Positions 32,226-43,101 are shown, numbered from the stretch's first letter. The stretch: 64,000 bases of DNA from Pseudomonas palmensis (GCF_017848315.1 NZ_JAFKEC010000003.1:62001-126000); one strand, 5' to 3'. Notes: a model not told the origin generated them from the letters alone. Made by a program: numbers and translations.

Positions 32226-33743
32226 TCACGTCGTCAGGGTCCGCAGCAGGTTCTTATAGTCCTCGCGGATATCCGCGTCGGATTCCTTGAGTTCGTTGAT
32301 CTTGCGGCACGCGTGCAACACCGTGGTGTGATCGCGGCCGCCGAAGACGTCGCCGATTTCCGGCAGGCTGTGGTTGGTCAGTTCCTTGGACAGGGCCATG
32401 GCCACCTGACGCGGCCTGGCCACCGAACGCGAACGCCGCTTGGACAGCAGATCGGAAATCTTGATCTTGTAGTACTCGGCCACTGTGCGCTGAATGTTAT
32501 CCACACTCACCAGCTTGTCCTGCAGTGCCAGCAGATCCTTGAGCGACTCGCGAATCAACTCGATGGTGATATCGCGGCCCATGAAGTGCGAGTGGGCAAT
32601 GACCCGCTTCAGCGCGCCTTCCAGTTCCCGCACGTTGGAGCGGATGCGCTGGGCAATGAAGAACGCAGCGTCATGTGGCAGGTCGACCTTGGCCTGGTCG
32701 GCCTTCTTCATCAGGATCGCAACGCGGGTCTCGAGCTCCGGCGGCTCTACGGCAACGGTCAGGCCCCAGCCAAAGCGGGACTTGAGGCGCTCCTCGAGGC
32801 CTTCGATTTCCTTGGGGTAGCGGTCGCTGGTGAGAATCACCTGCTGGCCACCTTCGAGCAGGGCGTTGAAGGTGTGGAAAAACTCCTCCTGCGAACGCTC
32901 CTTGCGGGCAAAGAATTGAATGTCGTCGATCAGAAGCGCATCGACCGAGCGGTAGAAGCGCTTGAACTCGTTGATGGCATTGAGCTGCAACGCCTTGACC
33001 ATGTCGGCGACGAAGCGCTCCGAGTGCAGGTACACCACCTTGGCATTCGGATTCTTCTTGAGCAGGTGGTTACCCACAGCGTGCATCAAGTGAGTCTTAC
33101 CCAGGCCCACCCCGCCATAGAGGAACAACGGGTTGTAGCCATGCTTGGGGTTGTCGGCGACCTGCCAGGCTGCCGCGCGGGCCAGCTGGTTGGACTTGCC
33201 CTCGACGAAATTCTCGAAGGTGAAGGTGCGGTTCAGGTAGCTGGTGTGTTTGAGCGCACCCTCTACCTGCACAGTACGTTGTTCGGTACGGCTGCTGGGT
33301 GGAGCCACCACGGCAGTGTTCTCGCCCATCGAGTCGAAGCTGTCGCGCGAAGGTGCATCTTCGACCTGGGGCGCTGCCGGCACAGGTGCTGGCGCTGCCG
33401 GGGCTGCCACGGCGGCGACCTGGGCAGCCTGCTGGGCCTGGGAAGCGGCGACCGAGGCGGCGAGCGGTGCGTTGGGCGCAGCACGGGGTGCCGAACTGCG
33501 TCGGCTGCCTATTAATAAGGAAAGCGCAGGGGCGATGCCGTTGCCGTGTTCGCCCAGCAGTTCGAGCAAGCGACCCAGGTACTTTTCATTGACCCAATCG
33601 AGTACGAACCGGTTAGGCGCATAGACGCGCAACTCGTCGCCTTCGGCTTCGACCTGTAGCGGACGGATCCAGGTGTTGAATTGCTGGGCAGGCAGTTCGT
33701 CGCGCAGAAGGTCCACGCACTGCTGCCAAAGTTCCACTGACAC
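32226..33743 (-). CDS. dnaA: Chromosomal replication initiator DnaA
   Basis: 505 residues. Domain I ([28 protein letters not shown]) binds DnaB/partners. A Pro/Ala-rich linker (about 90-150) is domain II. The AAA+ domain has Walker [17 protein letters not shown] and [20 protein letters not shown]. Domain IV HTH ends with the DnaA signature [15 protein letters not shown]. The start is GTG 33743 (VSVELWQQ) with AGGGGA 6 nt upstream; longer in-frame starts run into oriC. It heads the leftward replication operon and borders oriC. Confidence 0.98.
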   Translation of the reverse strand: MSVELWQQCVDLLRDELPAQQFNTWIRPLQVEAEGDELRVYAPNRFVLDWVNEKYLGRLLELLGEHGNGIAPALSLLIGSRRSSAPRAAPNAPLAASVAASQAQQAAQVAAVAAPAAPAPVPAAPQVEDAPSRDSFDSMGENTAVVAPPSSRTEQRTVQVEGALKHTSYLNRTFTFENFVEGKSNQLARAAAWQVADNPKHGYNPLFLYGGVGLGKTHLMHAVGNHLLKKNPNAKVVYLHSERFVADMVKALQLNAINEFKRFYRSVDALLIDDIQFFARKERSQEEFFHTFNALLEGGQQVILTSDRYPKEIEGLEERLKSRFGWGLTVAVEPPELETRVAILMKKADQAKVDLPHDAAFFIAQRIRSNVRELEGALKRVIAHSHFMGRDITIELIRESLKDLLALQDKLVSVDNIQRTVAEYYKIKISDLLSKRRSRSVARPRQVAMALSKELTNHSLPEIGDVFGGRDHTTVLHACRKINELKESDADIREDYKNLLRTLTT

Positions 33744-34346
33744 GGATATCCCCTGAGTTGAACGCCGGTGAGGCAAAAACAAGCGGCCATTGTACCGACC
33801 ACCAGCGCAGTTATCCACATGCAGGTGTGTCGAGGGTGGCGATAAATCAGCAGGTTAGTGGCAAAAACGTCACTTTACCGCTGTGAATAAGCCCTGTGGA
33901 TAACCATGCCTGAGCACTTTGCACAACTGGGGGTTGAAATCGGTGGATAACTGCGCTGTGGATAAAAGACCTTTTAATCCACAGCTTTTGCGCCTGCACA
34001 GCACAGCCAGAGCACCGCTTCCCGACAGGGTTTCTTTTCTCTGTACAGTACGTAGAACAAGGCCTGTAGCGTTCTATCCACAGAAAACAGCTGCCTAAGT
34101 TCTATAAGATTTACAAAAAAGCTTTAAATACCTTCTCTTCTTTTTTCTATGTTTAAGCGTCCGGCAAGGCTGTGTCCCTGTCATCCGGGGCACAGGCCTG
34201 TGGACGAGCATGCGAAGGCGCCCGGTTTTTTATCCATAAGGAAAAGCTGGTTGGAAATTGACCTATGGCGCTGCTTTCTCTAGAATCGCCGGTCTCTTAA
34301 AACGGGGGCCATTCCGGCCCGTTGTCGACGAACCAGGTAACACGCC
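33744..34346. other. oriC: Replication origin oriC (dnaA-rpmH intergenic)
   Basis: 603 bp without a gene. Exact DnaA boxes: 33811-33819 (plus), 33895-33903 and 33957-33965 (minus). Near matches: 33882-33890 (TGTGAATAA), 33942-33950 (GGTGGATAA), 34074-34082 (CTATCCACA), 34230-34238 (TTATCCATA). An AT-rich stretch from 34096 to 34156 (TAAGTTCTATAAG through a T run) is the likely unwinding element. Genes diverge from here on both sides. The rpmH promoter occupies its right end. Confidence 0.92.
34258..34286 (+). promoter_or_regulatory. Sigma-70 promoter of rpmH-rnpA
   Basis: TTGACC-N17-TAGAAT, with the -10 ending 60 nt before the rpmH start codon. Spacing is ideal and both hexamers are close to consensus. 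Confidence 0.75.
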
Positions 34347-34481
34347 ATGAAACGTACTTTCCAACCAAGCACCATCAAGCGCGCCCGCACTCACGGTTTC
34401 CGTGCCCGTATGGCTACCAAGAACGGCCGTGCCGTACTGTCCCGCCGTCGTGCCAAAGGCCGTAAGCGTCTGGCAGTTTGA
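34347..34481 (+). CDS. rpmH: Ribosomal protein bL34
   Basis: 44 residues, highly basic: [18 protein letters not shown] at the start and [12 protein letters not shown] at the end, identical in pattern to bacterial L34. It is the first gene rightward from oriC, 13 nt before rnpA. The reading frame of rnpA overlaps it upstream but the rnpA start lies after the rpmH stop. Confidence 0.99.
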
Positions 34482-34494
34482 TTTTTCGGCACAG

Positions 34495-34899
34495 GTGGTG
34501 AGTCAGGACTTCAGTCGGGAAAAACGTCTTCTGACACCCCGACACTTCAAAGCGGTCTTTGACTCTCCATCCGGCAAGGTGCCAGGCAAGAGTCTCTTGC
34601 TCCTTGCCCGCGAGAACGGCCTGGATCATCCCCGCCTGGGGCTCGTGATCGGGAAAAAGAGCGTCAAGCTCTCCGTTCAACGCAACCGCTTGAAGCGTTT
34701 GATGCGCGATTCGTTTCGTCTCCACCAGCATTTGCTGGCCGGTTGGGACATCGTGATCGTCGCGCGCAAAGGCCTGGGCGACGTAGAAAACCCAGAATTG
34801 CACCAACATTTTGGCAAGCTCTGGAAGCGCCTTGCACGCAGTCGGCCCGCTCCAGTGGTTAACAGCGAATCTGCAGGGGTAGACCGTCCAGATGCGTAA
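34495..34899 (+). CDS. rnpA: Ribonuclease P protein component
   Basis: 134 residues, basic. Protein subunit that helps the RnpB RNA cut the tRNA 5' leader. The RNR signature is [15 protein letters not shown] near residue 60, with [14 protein letters not shown] before it and DIVIVARKG after. Start taken at the first of two adjacent GTGs (34495; [13 protein letters not shown]). The last 8 nt overlap yidD. Confidence 0.96.
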   Translation: MVSQDFSREKRLLTPRHFKAVFDSPSGKVPGKSLLLLARENGLDHPRLGLVIGKKSVKLSVQRNRLKRLMRDSFRLHQHLLAGWDIVIVARKGLGDVENPELHQHFGKLWKRLARSRPAPVVNSESAGVDRPDA

Positions 34900-35140
34900 A
34901 CTGGTACTCGTTCCGATCCAGTTTTACCGTTACGCCATTAGCCCTCTGATGGCCAGCCACTGTCGTTTCTATCCGACCTGTTCCACCTATGCGATTGAAG
35001 CCATCGAAACACATGGCGCATTGCGCGGTGGATGGTTGACCGCTCGTCGTCTCGGGCGTTGTCATCCGTGGAATGCCGGCGGTTATGACCCGGTTCCGCC
35101 TGCTCCCACTTCCCGTACTTCTTCTTCGATAGCCGAGTAA
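34892..35140 (+). CDS. yidD: Membrane protein insertion efficiency factor YidD
   Basis: 82 residues. The YidD core is [59 protein letters not shown], with the conserved three cysteines and HPW. A small amphipathic inner-membrane-associated protein that aids YidC-dependent insertion. It overlaps rnpA by 8 nt and precedes yidC by 2 nt, the classical rnpA-yidD-yidC coupling. Confidence 0.96.
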   Translation: MRKLVLVPIQFYRYAISPLMASHCRFYPTCSTYAIEAIETHGALRGGWLTARRLGRCHPWNAGGYDPVPPAPTSRTSSSIAE

Positions 35141-35142
35141 TC

Positions 35143-36825
35143 ATGGATATTAAACGCACGATCCTGATCGCCGCCCTGGCAATCGTGTCCTATGTCATGG
35201 TCCTCAAGTGGAACCAGGACTACGGCCAGGCTGCCCTGCCGACTCAGAATACTGCTGCCAGCACCGTCGCGCCGGGCTTGCCCGATACCCCGACCGTTGG
35301 CACATCCGGCGCCAGCGCCGATGTTCCGAGCGCCACTGCTGAAACCACCCCTGCAGAAATTGCACCGGTTGCCGTCAGCACAGACCTGATTAGGGTCAAG
35401 ACCGATGTCCTCGACCTGGCTATCAACCCCAACGGCGGTGATATCGCGCAGCTGACCCTGCCGAAATATCCACGTCGCCAGGACCATCCGGAAATTCCGT
35501 TCCAGCTGTTCGATAACGGCGGCGAGCGCGTTTACCTGGCCCAGAGCGGCCTGACCGGTGCCAACGGCCCCGATGCACGTGCCGCTGGTCGCCCGCTGTA
35601 TTCCGCCGAGCAGAAAAGTTATCAACTGGCCGATGGCCAGAACCAACTGGTCGTCGACCTCAAGTTCAGCGACGCGGGTGTGAACTACATCAAGCGTTTC
35701 ACCCTGAACCGTGGTGAATATGACCTGAAAGTCACTCACCTGATCGACAACCAGAGCGGCAAGCCGTGGACAGGCAACCTGTTTGCACAGCTCAAGCGCG
35801 ATGCCAGCTCCGATCCGTCGTCGAGCACCGCCACCGGTACCGCCACCTATCTGGGCGCCGCCCTGTGGACAAGTGCCGAGCCGTACAAGAAAGTGTCGAT
35901 GAAGGACATCGACAAAGGAAGTTTGAAAGAAAATGTTACCGGCGGCTGGGTTGCCTGGTTGCAGCACTACTTCGTGACCGCCTGGATTCCCAACAAGTCG
36001 GACAACAACGTTGTTCAGACACGCAAGGACAGCCAGGGCAACTACATCATCGGGTTCACCGGTCCGGAGCTGAACGTGGCTGCCGGCGCCCAGGGCGAAA
36101 CCAGCACGCTGCTGTACGCCGGTCCCAAGAGCCAGGAAAAACTCAAGGCGCTGTCCCCGGGCCTGGAGCTGACCGTCGACTACGGCATCCTGTGGTTCAT
36201 TGCCCAGCCGATCTTCTGGCTGCTGCAACATATCCATGAGCTGCTCGGCAACTGGGGCTGGTCGATCATCGTCCTGACCATGCTGATCAAGCTGCTGTTC
36301 TTCCCGCTGTCCGCTGCCAGCTACAAGTCGATGGCGCGCATGCGTGCCGTGGCACCTAAACTGGCCGCGCTGAAAGAACAACATGGCGATGACCGGCAGA
36401 AGATGTCGCAGGCCATGATGGAGCTGTACAAGAAAGAGAAGATCAACCCGCTGGGCGGCTGCCTGCCGATCCTGGTGCAGATGCCAGTCTTCCTTTCGCT
36501 CTACTGGGTATTGCTGGAAAGCGTTGAAATGCGCCAGGCCCCGTGGATGTTCTGGATTACCGACCTGTCGATCAAGGATCCGTTCTTCATCCTGCCGATC
36601 ATCATGGGCGCGACCATGTTCATCCAGCAGCGCCTGAACCCGACGCCGCCGGATCCGATGCAGGCCAAGGTGATGAAGCTGATGCCGATCATCTTCACCT
36701 TCTTCTTCCTGTGGTTCCCGGCAGGTCTGGTGCTGTACTGGGTTGTGAACAACTGCCTGTCGATCGCACAGCAGTGGTACATCACCCGCAAGATCGAAGC
36801 GGCGAGCAACAAAGCCACCGCTTGA
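35143..36825 (+). CDS. yidC: Membrane protein insertase YidC
   Basis: 560 residues. N-terminal signal-anchor (RTILIAALAIVSYVMVLKWNQDYG), an Ala/Pro/Thr-rich linker (about 30-85), then the large periplasmic beta-domain. The conserved insertase core follows from about 350: WGWSIIVLTMLIKLLFFPLSAASYKSMARM with the groove arginine region, NPLGGCLPILVQMPVFLSLYW, and the final spans FTFFFLWFPAGLVLYWVVNN. It inserts and folds inner-membrane proteins, including ATP synthase subunits encoded downstream. Confidence 0.98.
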   Translation: MDIKRTILIAALAIVSYVMVLKWNQDYGQAALPTQNTAASTVAPGLPDTPTVGTSGASADVPSATAETTPAEIAPVAVSTDLIRVKTDVLDLAINPNGGDIAQLTLPKYPRRQDHPEIPFQLFDNGGERVYLAQSGLTGANGPDARAAGRPLYSAEQKSYQLADGQNQLVVDLKFSDAGVNYIKRFTLNRGEYDLKVTHLIDNQSGKPWTGNLFAQLKRDASSDPSSSTATGTATYLGAALWTSAEPYKKVSMKDIDKGSLKENVTGGWVAWLQHYFVTAWIPNKSDNNVVQTRKDSQGNYIIGFTGPELNVAAGAQGETSTLLYAGPKSQEKLKALSPGLELTVDYGILWFIAQPIFWLLQHIHELLGNWGWSIIVLTMLIKLLFFPLSAASYKSMARMRAVAPKLAALKEQHGDDRQKMSQAMMELYKKEKINPLGGCLPILVQMPVFLSLYWVLLESVEMRQAPWMFWITDLSIKDPFFILPIIMGATMFIQQRLNPTPPDPMQAKVMKLMPIIFTFFFLWFPAGLVLYWVVNNCLSIAQQWYITRKIEAASNKATA

Positions 36826-36850
36826 CGGGTTAGCCAGCTAACCTGTGGAT

Positions 36851-36875
36851 AAAACGCCCCCTCGTGGGGCGTTTT
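36851..36875 (+). terminator. Rho-independent terminator after yidC
   Basis: AAAACGCCCC-CTCGT-GGGGCGTTTT hairpin, 26 nt after the yidC stop and 34 nt before mnmE. It overlaps an exact DnaA box at 36844-36852. Confidence 0.8.
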
Positions 36876-36908
36876 GCTATCTGTCGTTTTTGTCTGAGGC
36901 CTTCGCTG

Positions 36909-38279
36909 ATGAATGCTCGTCGTGAAACCATCACTGCAATTGCCACTGCCCAGGGTCGTGGCGGTGTAGGAATCGTGCGTATTTCCGGACCGCTGGCCGG
37001 CAAGGCCGGGTTGGCCATCACCGGCCGTGAGCTCACCCCGCGGTATGCCCATTACGGTCCGTTCAAGGGCGACGATGGCCTGGTGCTGGATGAAGGCATT
37101 GCCCTGTATTTTCCCGGGCCCAACTCCTTTACCGGTGAAGATGTGCTGGAACTGCAGGGCCACGGCGGCCCGGTTGTGCTCGACATGCTGCTGCAGCGCT
37201 GCGTGGAACTGGGTTGCCGCCTGGCGCGCCCGGGCGAATTCAGCGAGCGCGCCTTTCTCAACGACAAGCTCGACCTGGCGCAGGCCGAAGCCATCGCCGA
37301 CCTGATCGAGGCCAGTTCTGCACAGGCGGCGCGTAATGCGCTGCGCTCGTTGCAGGGCGAATTCTCCCGCCGTGTGGATAACCTCACCGAAAAACTGATC
37401 AGCCTGCGTATCTACGTCGAGGCGGCAATCGACTTTCCCGAAGAGGAAATCGATTTTCTTGCCGATGGCCACGTCCTGCGCATGCTCGAGGAGGTGCGCG
37501 AAAGTTTATCCACAGTGCAGCGCGAGGCGGGGCAGGGTGCGCTGTTGCGCGACGGCATGACGGTGGTGATCGCCGGGCGGCCGAATGCCGGCAAGTCCAG
37601 CCTGCTCAACGCACTGGCCGGGCGCGAGGCGGCCATCGTGACGGACATCGCCGGTACTACCCGGGATGTGCTGCGCGAACATATCCACATCGACGGCATG
37701 CCGTTGCACGTGGTGGACACCGCCGGCCTGCGCGATACCGAAGACCATGTGGAAAAGATTGGGGTGGAACGTGCCCTCAAGGCCATTGGCGAGGCCGATC
37801 GGGTGCTATTGGTGGTGGATGCCACGGCACCTGAAGCCGATGATCCGTTCGCATTGTGGCCTGAATTCCTTGAACAGCGCCCCGACCCGGCCAAGGTCAC
37901 GCTGATTCGCAACAAGGCCGACCTCAGTGGCGACCCCGTGGGCCTGCAGTTGTCCGACGATGGCCACGTCACCATCACCCTCAGTGCCAAGGGCGCCGAC
38001 CAGGGCCTGGAACTGCTGCGCGATCACCTCAAGGCCTGCATGGGCTACGAACAGACCGCCGAAAGCGGCTTCAGTGCCCGCCGTCGCCACCTGGACGCCC
38101 TGCGCCAGGCCAGTTCGCACCTGGACCACGGTCATGCGCAATTGACCCTGGCGGGCGCTGGAGAGCTGCTGGCCGAAGACCTGCGCCAGGCCCAGCAGTC
38201 CCTGGGCGAAATTACCGGCGCCTTCAGCTCCGATGACCTGCTGGGGCGCATCTTCTCCAGCTTCTGCATCGGCAAGTAG
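36909..38279 (+). CDS. mnmE: tRNA modification GTPase MnmE
   Basis: 456 residues. An N-terminal formyl-THF-binding domain ([22 protein letters not shown]) and a helical domain surround a GTPase domain: G1 [14 protein letters not shown] near 223, G3 DTAGLRDT, G4 NKAD. The C-terminus FCIGK is invariant. With MnmG it makes the 5-carboxymethylaminomethyl group on U34 of certain tRNAs. ATG 36909 ([13 protein letters not shown]) is the family start. Separated from mnmG by an origin-like region. Confidence 0.98.
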   Translation: MNARRETITAIATAQGRGGVGIVRISGPLAGKAGLAITGRELTPRYAHYGPFKGDDGLVLDEGIALYFPGPNSFTGEDVLELQGHGGPVVLDMLLQRCVELGCRLARPGEFSERAFLNDKLDLAQAEAIADLIEASSAQAARNALRSLQGEFSRRVDNLTEKLISLRIYVEAAIDFPEEEIDFLADGHVLRMLEEVRESLSTVQREAGQGALLRDGMTVVIAGRPNAGKSSLLNALAGREAAIVTDIAGTTRDVLREHIHIDGMPLHVVDTAGLRDTEDHVEKIGVERALKAIGEADRVLLVVDATAPEADDPFALWPEFLEQRPDPAKVTLIRNKADLSGDPVGLQLSDDGHVTITLSAKGADQGLELLRDHLKACMGYEQTAESGFSARRRHLDALRQASSHLDHGHAQLTLAGAGELLAEDLRQAQQSLGEITGAFSSDDLLGRIFSSFCIGK

Positions 38280-38792
38280 TCCGTTTATCCACAACGGGGC
38301 CGATCCAGGGCCTCGTTGTCGGCTGTCATCCCCTCGGTTTTTTATCCCCTGTCGAGAATTCCGGAACGCTCCGGGGCTTTCGCGTGCCTGTCTTACTCAC
38401 AAACCGCAGAATAAGCCCTGTGGAAAACCCCGCCTCAGCTCGGTTGATAACCCGGCCTCAAGGCTGGAGATAACTCCCCCTGTTGATAAGTGGGTGTTTC
38501 ATCCACAGGCTTAAGGCGCTTATCCAGACCCCTCATGGCCACTAGACCACAGCCTTTTGAACCTCTGTACATAAGGTGGAATAAGGGCTGTAGAGGTTTA
38601 TCCACAGAAAGCTGCCTCACTAAGAATAAACATAAAAACAAAGCTTTAATAAATTTCTCTCTCTTTATTTCTATTGTCAGCCACTCATCCACAGGCTGGT
38701 TAAATTTTGTTCAAGCGGTTCCTAGAAGGGGGGTAAGTCCCTATACTTGTGCGTTATTCCTATCTATTCCCGAAACAGGCACGAGGTGCGTG
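38280..38792. other. Second origin-like region (mnmE-mnmG intergenic)
   Basis: 513 bp without a gene. Exact DnaA boxes at 38285-38293 and 38598-38606; one-mismatch boxes at 38419-38427, 38481-38489, 38499-38507, 38520-38528 and 38695-38703. An AT-rich tract lies at about 38621-38676. Bases 38565-38610 align without gaps to oriC 34041-34086 (37 of 46 identical by my count), and the following AT-rich tract is also similar. As I recall, a second autonomously replicating segment was described at this position in Pseudomonas. Confidence 0.8.
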
Positions 38793-40685
38793 GTGGATTT
38801 CCCTTCCCGTTTTGAAGTGATCGTCATCGGCGGCGGCCATGCCGGAACCGAGGCTGCGCTTGCGTCTGCACGCATGGGTGTGAAAACCCTGCTGCTGACC
38901 CACAACGTGGAAACCCTCGGGCACATGAGCTGCAACCCGGCCATTGGCGGTATTGGCAAGAGCCATCTGGTCAAGGAGATCGATGCGCTGGGCGGTGTCA
39001 TGGCCCTGGCTACCGACAAGAGCGGTATCCAATTCCGCGTTTTGAACAACCGCAAAGGCCCGGCGGTGCGTGCAACCCGCGCCCAGGCCGACCGCGCCAT
39101 CTACAAGGCCGTGGTACGCGAGATTCTCGAAAACCAGCCCAACCTGTGGATATTCCAGCAGGCCTGTGACGACCTGATCGTCGAGCAGGACCAGGTACGC
39201 GGCGTCGTCACGCAGATGGGTCTGCGTTTCCATGCCGATTCTGTGGTGCTGACCACGGGTACCTTCCTCAGCGGACTTATCCACATAGGTCTGCAGAATT
39301 ATTCCGGTGGGCGTGCCGGCGATCCGCCGGCCATCGCTCTGGCGCACCGCATGCGTGAGCTGTCGCTGCGCATGGGTCGCCTGAAAACCGGCACGCCGCC
39401 GCGTATCGACGGGCGTTCGGTAGATTTCTCGGTGATGACCGAACAGGCCGGTGACACCCCGATACCGGTGATGTCGTTCATGGGCGACAAGGCCATGCAC
39501 CCGCGTCAGGTCAGTTGCTGGATTACCCACACCAACGAACGCACTCACGAGATCATTGCTTCCAACCTCGATCGTTCGCCGATGTACTCCGGCGTGATCG
39601 AGGGCATCGGCCCGCGTTACTGCCCGTCGATCGAAGACAAGATCCACCGGTTTGCCGACAAGCAGAGCCACCAGGTATTCATCGAGCCAGAAGGGCTCAA
39701 TACCCACGAGCTTTACCCGAACGGGATATCCACATCCCTGCCGTTCGACGTGCAGCTGCAGTTGGTGCGTTCGATCCGCGGCATGGAAAACGCGCACATC
39801 GTGCGCCCGGGCTATGCCATCGAATACGACTACTTCGACCCGCGTGACCTGAAGTACAGCCTGGAAACCAAGGCCATCGGCGGGTTGTTCTTTGCCGGCC
39901 AGATCAACGGCACCACCGGTTACGAAGAGGCCGGTGCGCAGGGGCTGCTGGCCGGTGCCAACGCCGCGCTGCGTGCACAGGGCCGCGAAAGCTGGTGCCC
40001 GCGCCGCGACGAGGCGTACATCGGGGTGCTGGTCGACGACCTGATCACCCTGGGTACCCAGGAGCCGTACCGCATGTTCACCTCGCGGGCCGAGTACCGC
40101 CTGATTCTGCGTGAAGACAACGCCGACCTGCGTCTGACCGAAAAAGGCCGTGAACTGGGCCTGGTCGACGATGCACGCTGGGCCGCGTTCAGCGCCAAGC
40201 GCGAAAGCATCGAGCGCGAGGAGCAACGCCTGAAGTCCACCTGGGTTCAGCCCAATACCGCGATGGGCCAGGCGATTGTGGATAAGTTCGGCACGCCGCT
40301 CAGCCATGAATACAACCTGCTCAACCTGCTGACCCGCCCGGAAATCGACTATGCCGGGTTGGTGGAAGTGACCGGCGGTGGAGAAATCGACCCTCAGGTG
40401 GCCGAGCAGGTCGAGATCAAGACCAAATACGCCGGTTACATCGACCGGCAACAGGAAGAAATCGCTCGCCTGCGGGCAAGCGAAGACACCCGCCTGCCCG
40501 AGGATATCGACTACGCTGGTATTTCCGGGTTGTCCAAGGAGATTCAGGGTAAGCTCAGCCAGGCCCGCCCAGAGACACTCGGCCAGGCCTCGCGCGTTCC
40601 CGGCGTGACCCCGGCGGCTATTTCCCTGTTGCTGATTCACCTGAAAAAACGCGGCGCAGGCCGCGAGTTGGAGCAAAGCGCTTGA
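38793..40685 (+). CDS. mnmG: tRNA uridine-34 modification enzyme MnmG (GidA)
   Basis: 630 residues. FAD-binding [21 protein letters not shown] near the N-terminus, GidA signatures [25 protein letters not shown] and [17 protein letters not shown], the catalytic-cysteine region, and the MnmE-binding helical tail ending in [15 protein letters not shown]. Start taken at GTG 38793, 5 nt after GAGGT; the adjacent GTG 38790 is too close to that signal. A longer open frame runs back through the origin-like region without coding signs. It overlaps rsmG by 4 nt. Confidence 0.97.
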   Translation: MDFPSRFEVIVIGGGHAGTEAALASARMGVKTLLLTHNVETLGHMSCNPAIGGIGKSHLVKEIDALGGVMALATDKSGIQFRVLNNRKGPAVRATRAQADRAIYKAVVREILENQPNLWIFQQACDDLIVEQDQVRGVVTQMGLRFHADSVVLTTGTFLSGLIHIGLQNYSGGRAGDPPAIALAHRMRELSLRMGRLKTGTPPRIDGRSVDFSVMTEQAGDTPIPVMSFMGDKAMHPRQVSCWITHTNERTHEIIASNLDRSPMYSGVIEGIGPRYCPSIEDKIHRFADKQSHQVFIEPEGLNTHELYPNGISTSLPFDVQLQLVRSIRGMENAHIVRPGYAIEYDYFDPRDLKYSLETKAIGGLFFAGQINGTTGYEEAGAQGLLAGANAALRAQGRESWCPRRDEAYIGVLVDDLITLGTQEPYRMFTSRAEYRLILREDNADLRLTEKGRELGLVDDARWAAFSAKRESIEREEQRLKSTWVQPNTAMGQAIVDKFGTPLSHEYNLLNLLTRPEIDYAGLVEVTGGGEIDPQVAEQVEIKTKYAGYIDRQQEEIARLRASEDTRLPEDIDYAGISGLSKEIQGKLSQARPETLGQASRVPGVTPAAISLLLIHLKKRGAGRELEQSA

Positions 40686-41332
40686 GTTCTATGGTCACCC
40701 CTCAACACGCCCAGGAGTTGTCCACAGGTGCCCGCCAGCTTGGTGTCGAGCTGAGCGAGGCCCAGCACGCGCAACTGCTGGCTTATCTGGCGCTGCTGAT
40801 CAAGTGGAACAAGGCTTACAACCTGACTGCAGTGCGCAATCCCGACGAAATGGTATCCCGCCACCTGCTGGACAGCCTGAGCGTCATGCCGTTTATCCAC
40901 AGCGACACCGAGCGCTGGCTCGACGTCGGTAGCGGCGGCGGCATGCCGGGCATTCCCCTGGCTATCCTGCATCCGCACAAGCAGGTCACGGCGCTGGACA
41001 GCAACGGCAAGAAAACCCGCTTCCTCACCCAGGTGAAACTGGAGCTGAAGCTGGATAACCTGCAAGTTATCCACAGCCGGGTCGAGGCGTTCCAGCCGGA
41101 ACAGCCTTTCTCCGGAATTGTTTCTCGTGCTTTCAGCAGCATGGAGAACTTCACCAATTGGACGCGCCACCTTGGCGACGCCCAGACGCAGTGGCTGGCA
41201 ATGAAAGGGCTGCATCCGGCTGATGAGCTGGTAGCATTGCCGGCAGATTTCAAAGTGGATAGCGAGCAGGCCTTGACCGTTCCGGGTTGCCAAGGCCAGC
41301 GCCATCTGCTGATACTGCGCCGCACGGCATGA
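40682..41332 (+). CDS. rsmG: 16S rRNA (guanine-527-N7)-methyltransferase
   Basis: 216 residues with a TTG start overlapping the mnmG stop, GGAG 8 nt upstream. ATG 40691 is the alternative but has no Shine-Dalgarno. SAM motif [17 protein letters not shown] near 80 follows the family segment [15 protein letters not shown] and HLLDSLS. Methylates G527 of 16S rRNA; loss gives low-level streptomycin resistance in other bacteria. Conserved in the mnmG-rsmG-parA-parB order. Two DnaA boxes lie within it. Confidence 0.95.
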   Translation: MSSMVTPQHAQELSTGARQLGVELSEAQHAQLLAYLALLIKWNKAYNLTAVRNPDEMVSRHLLDSLSVMPFIHSDTERWLDVGSGGGMPGIPLAILHPHKQVTALDSNGKKTRFLTQVKLELKLDNLQVIHSRVEAFQPEQPFSGIVSRAFSSMENFTNWTRHLGDAQTQWLAMKGLHPADELVALPADFKVDSEQALTVPGCQGQRHLLILRRTA

Positions 41333-41350
41333 CTGGGAACACAAGCAAGA

Positions 41351-42145
41351 ATGGCTAAGGTATTCGCGATCGCGAACCAGAAAGGTGGTGTGGGCAAGAC
41401 CACCACCTGCATCAATCTCGCTGCATCGCTGGTGGCTACCAAGCGCCGCGTGCTGCTGATTGACCTCGATCCACAGGGCAACGCCACCATGGGTAGCGGT
41501 GTGGATAAACACGTCCTTGAACATTCGGTCTATGACCTGCTGATCGGCGAGTGCGACCTGGCTCAAGCCATGCACGTGTCCGAACACGGTGGTTATCAAC
41601 TGCTGCCGGCCAACCGCGACCTCACTGCGGCCGAAGTGGTTCTGCTCGAAATGCAGATGAAGGAGAGCCGGCTGCGCACAGCGCTGGCGCCGATCCGCGA
41701 GAGTTACGACTACATCCTGATCGACTGCCCGCCGTCGCTGTCGATGCTGACGCTCAATGCCCTGGTGGCCGCCGATGGCGTGATCATTCCGATGCAATGT
41801 GAATACTTTGCCCTGGAAGGCTTGAGCGACCTTGTGGATAACATCAAGCGCATCGCTGCCAAGCTCAATCCGCAGCTCAAGATCGAAGGCCTGTTGCGCA
41901 CCATGTACGACCCGCGCCTGAGCCTGATCAACGACGTGTCCGCGCAGCTCAAGGAACACTTCGGCGAGCAGCTCTACGATACGGTGATCCCGCGCAACAT
42001 CCGCCTGGCCGAGGCCCCGAGCTTCGGTATGCCGGCCCTGGCCTACGACAAGCAGTCCCGTGGCGCCCTGGCCTATCTGGCCCTGGCCGGTGAACTGGTA
42101 CGCCGTCAACGCCGTCAAACCCGCACTGCCGCACAGGCAACTTAA
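41351..42145 (+). CDS. parA: Chromosome partitioning ATPase ParA (Soj)
   Basis: 264 residues. Deviant Walker A KGGVGKTTTCINLAASL near residue 11, then LLIDLDPQGNATMGSG and YDYILIDCPPSLSMLTLNAL. It is a DNA-binding ATPase that moves ParB-parS complexes. Lacks the N-terminal HTH of plasmid type Ia ParA, as expected for the chromosomal type. It sits 18 nt after rsmG and 9 nt before parB. Confidence 0.98.
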   Translation: MAKVFAIANQKGGVGKTTTCINLAASLVATKRRVLLIDLDPQGNATMGSGVDKHVLEHSVYDLLIGECDLAQAMHVSEHGGYQLLPANRDLTAAEVVLLEMQMKESRLRTALAPIRESYDYILIDCPPSLSMLTLNALVAADGVIIPMQCEYFALEGLSDLVDNIKRIAAKLNPQLKIEGLLRTMYDPRLSLINDVSAQLKEHFGEQLYDTVIPRNIRLAEAPSFGMPALAYDKQSRGALAYLALAGELVRRQRRQTRTAAQAT

Positions 42146-42154
42146 GGAATCCGC

Positions 42155-43027
42155 ATGGCCGTTAAGAAACGAGGTCTCGGACGTGGGTTGGATGCACTGC
42201 TCAGTGGTCCTACCGTCAGCGCGCTCGAAGAGCAGGCTGTCAAGGTCGACCAGAAAGAACTGCAACACTTGCCGCTGGACCTGATCCAGCGCGGTAAATA
42301 CCAGCCCCGTCGGGACATGGACCCGCAGGCCCTTGAAGAACTGGCGCATTCGATCAAGAGCCAGGGCGTGATGCAGCCGATCGTGGTCCGCCCGATCGGT
42401 GACGACCGCTTCGAGATCATCGCCGGCGAACGCCGCTGGCGCGCCAGCCAGCAGGCCGGCATGGAGACCATCCCGGCGATGGTGCGCGATGTGCCGGATG
42501 AAACCGCCATCGCCATGGCGCTGATCGAGAACATCCAGCGCGAAGACCTCAACCCGGTGGAAGAGGCCATCGCGCTGCAGCGCCTGCAGCAGGAGTTCCA
42601 GCTGACCCAGCAACAGGTCGCGGATGCTGTGGGCAAGTCGCGGGTGACCGTGGCCAACCTGCTGCGCCTGATCTCGCTGCCGGAAGTCATCAAGACCATG
42701 CTGTCCCACGGCGACCTGGAGATGGGGCATGCCCGTGCGCTGCTCGGTTTGCCTGAAGAACAGCAGGTCGACGGGGCGCGACACGTTGTCGCACGAGGCC
42801 TGACCGTACGCCAGACCGAAGCCCTGGTTCGCCAGTGGCTCAGCGGCAAGCCCGAGCCGGTGGAACCGGCCAAGCCCGATCCGGACATCACCCGCCTTGA
42901 ACAGCGTCTGGCAGAGCGGCTGGGCTCGGCGGTACAGATCCGTCACGGCAACAAGGGCAAAGGCCAGTTGGTGATCCGTTACAACTCCCTGGACGAGTTG
43001 CAGGGTGTGCTTGCTCACATCCGCTGA
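42155..43027 (+). CDS. parB: Chromosome partitioning protein ParB (Spo0J)
   Basis: 290 residues. CTPase/ParB box with GERRWRASQQAGM (the GERRxRA motif) around residue 91 and ALIENIQREDLNPVEEA, then an HTH (QQQVADAVGKSRVTVANLLRL) that reads parS. The C-terminus is the dimerisation domain. Its targets are the two parS sites in recF. Last gene before the ATP synthase promoter. Confidence 0.98.
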   Translation: MAVKKRGLGRGLDALLSGPTVSALEEQAVKVDQKELQHLPLDLIQRGKYQPRRDMDPQALEELAHSIKSQGVMQPIVVRPIGDDRFEIIAGERRWRASQQAGMETIPAMVRDVPDETAIAMALIENIQREDLNPVEEAIALQRLQQEFQLTQQQVADAVGKSRVTVANLLRLISLPEVIKTMLSHGDLEMGHARALLGLPEEQQVDGARHVVARGLTVRQTEALVRQWLSGKPEPVEPAKPDPDITRLEQRLAERLGSAVQIRHGNKGKGQLVIRYNSLDELQGVLAHIR

Positions 43028-43072
43028 AACAATTCGCTTTGTAGCGCGCAGTCGGAAATCACTACCCAGCAG

Positions 43073-43101
43073 TTGAATAGGGGTCCAAGCGCCCCTATAC
43101 T
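43073..43101 (+). promoter_or_regulatory. Sigma-70 promoter of the atp operon
   Basis: TTGAAT-N17-TATACT in the parB-atpI gap, giving a leader of about 70 nt before atpI. Both hexamers are close to consensus and the spacing is ideal. The spacer contains a short GGGG...CCCC dyad. Confidence 0.75.
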
